Below are positions 63,744-64,000 of a stretch of 64,000 bases of DNA, in pieces (the stretch's first letter is position 1; the number at the start of each line of letters is the position of its first letter). This DNA comes from Deinococcus radiotolerans (GTDB taxonomy: Bacteria; Deinococcota; Deinococci; Deinococcales; Deinococcaceae), in NCBI RefSeq assembly GCF_014647435.1, contig NZ_BMPE01000001.1, positions 1,116,001 through 1,180,000 of the forward strand, in the 5' to 3' direction. The position numbers and the translations under genes are program-made. The notes beneath the pieces are model-generated. The model was not told the origin of the DNA, ran no database searches, and saw only the letters and a program-made list of their open reading frames with translations.

Positions 63744-64000
63744 TTAGCGGCTGGGGGTGATGGTGATCTGGCCGTTCTTCGTGATGTTGTAGTTGCTCAC
63801 GAAGGTGCGGTAGCCGGGGGCGATCATCACGATCTCGTGGGTGCCGCCGTCCAGCTGGAGGTCCAGGCCGCCGTTGCGGATGGTGCCGGCTTCCTGGCCG
63901 TCCACGAACACGCGCGCGCCGGTGACGCTGCTGCGGATCGCGACCGTAAAGGCGCTGGGGGTGGGCGTGACGACCGCCTGCGCGAACTCGACGTTCACGT
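63744..64000 (-). CDS. PEGA-domain protein (N-terminus beyond window edge)
   Basis: The visible C-terminal ~85 residues are a PEGA domain: AFTVAIRSSVTGARVFVDGQEAG, then LDLQLDGGTHEIVMIAPGY, and a short beta tail. PEGA domains are surface or periplasmic carbohydrate-type modules. The frame is still open at 64000, so the start lies outside; a GTG at 63998 is also in frame but would give an unusually short protein. Confidence 0.75.
   Translation of the reverse strand, partial: VNVEFAQAVVTPTPSAFTVAIRSSVTGARVFVDGQEAGTIRNGGLDLQLDGGTHEIVMIAPGYRTFVSNYNITKNGQITITPSR

Overview
The window is GC-rich chromosomal DNA from a Deinococcus-type bacterium. Three things point there: gene content (a DR1281-like YmdB phosphodiesterase, a Nudix CoA pyrophosphatase, MurJ/PPC/GlgC sequences of this lineage), many small lineage-type hypothetical proteins, and above all the promoter layout. 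At about 27 genes a TANNNT -10 box lies 5-8 nt before an ATG or GTG with no room for a Shine-Dalgarno, which is the leaderless-mRNA architecture known from Deinococcus. No rRNA, CRISPR array, prophage or intact insertion sequence was found.

Layout. 1-4 kb: end of a Nudix gene, prfA with an upstream leaderless uORF, divergent hom, an SIS-domain sugar isomerase-like gene, and tRNA-Arg(CCG) head to head with a PpiD/SurA-like foldase. 6-9 kb: FUN14 protein, ECF sigma factor, and a four-gene operon of three small membrane proteins plus an XRE regulator. 9-18 kb: thiolase, serine hydrolase, ankyrin protein, Rieske protein, VOC dioxygenase, fructosamine kinase and membrane proteins. 18-26 kb: prs, a phytoene-desaturase-like oxidoreductase, dnaJ with a BamE-like lipoprotein, trpS behind a Trp-codon attenuator, and tdh. 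26-44 kb: murJ, topA, an LmbE-like deacetylase, divergent DUF4870/rnhA, a YqeK-like HD gene, an MFS transporter, glgC, a nucleotidyltransferase, DUF402, a U32 (RlhA-like) protein and a universal stress protein.

44.7-48.5 kb is the accessory island: a 1106-residue DUF4157 protein (the N-terminal module of contractile-injection-system cargo) with a C-terminal deaminase-like active site, followed two bases later by a small acidic gene that looks like its immunity partner, then about 430 bp of debris. 49-64 kb: ymdB, ppc, a secreted alpha-amylase, a degenerate patch, then an overlapping minus-strand operon smpB - amidase-like pseudoenzyme - GerMN protein - smc, an SDR, mazG with a Nudix CoA pyrophosphatase, and a PEGA protein running off the edge.

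The strongest regulatory finding is the trpS leader: an 18-codon peptide with two tandem Trp codons, a 1:2 hairpin starting immediately after them, a 2:3 antiterminator pairing and a terminator with a U6 run. Two other genes (prfA and the PpiD-like gene) have a short leaderless uORF whose TGA overlaps the GTG start of the main gene.
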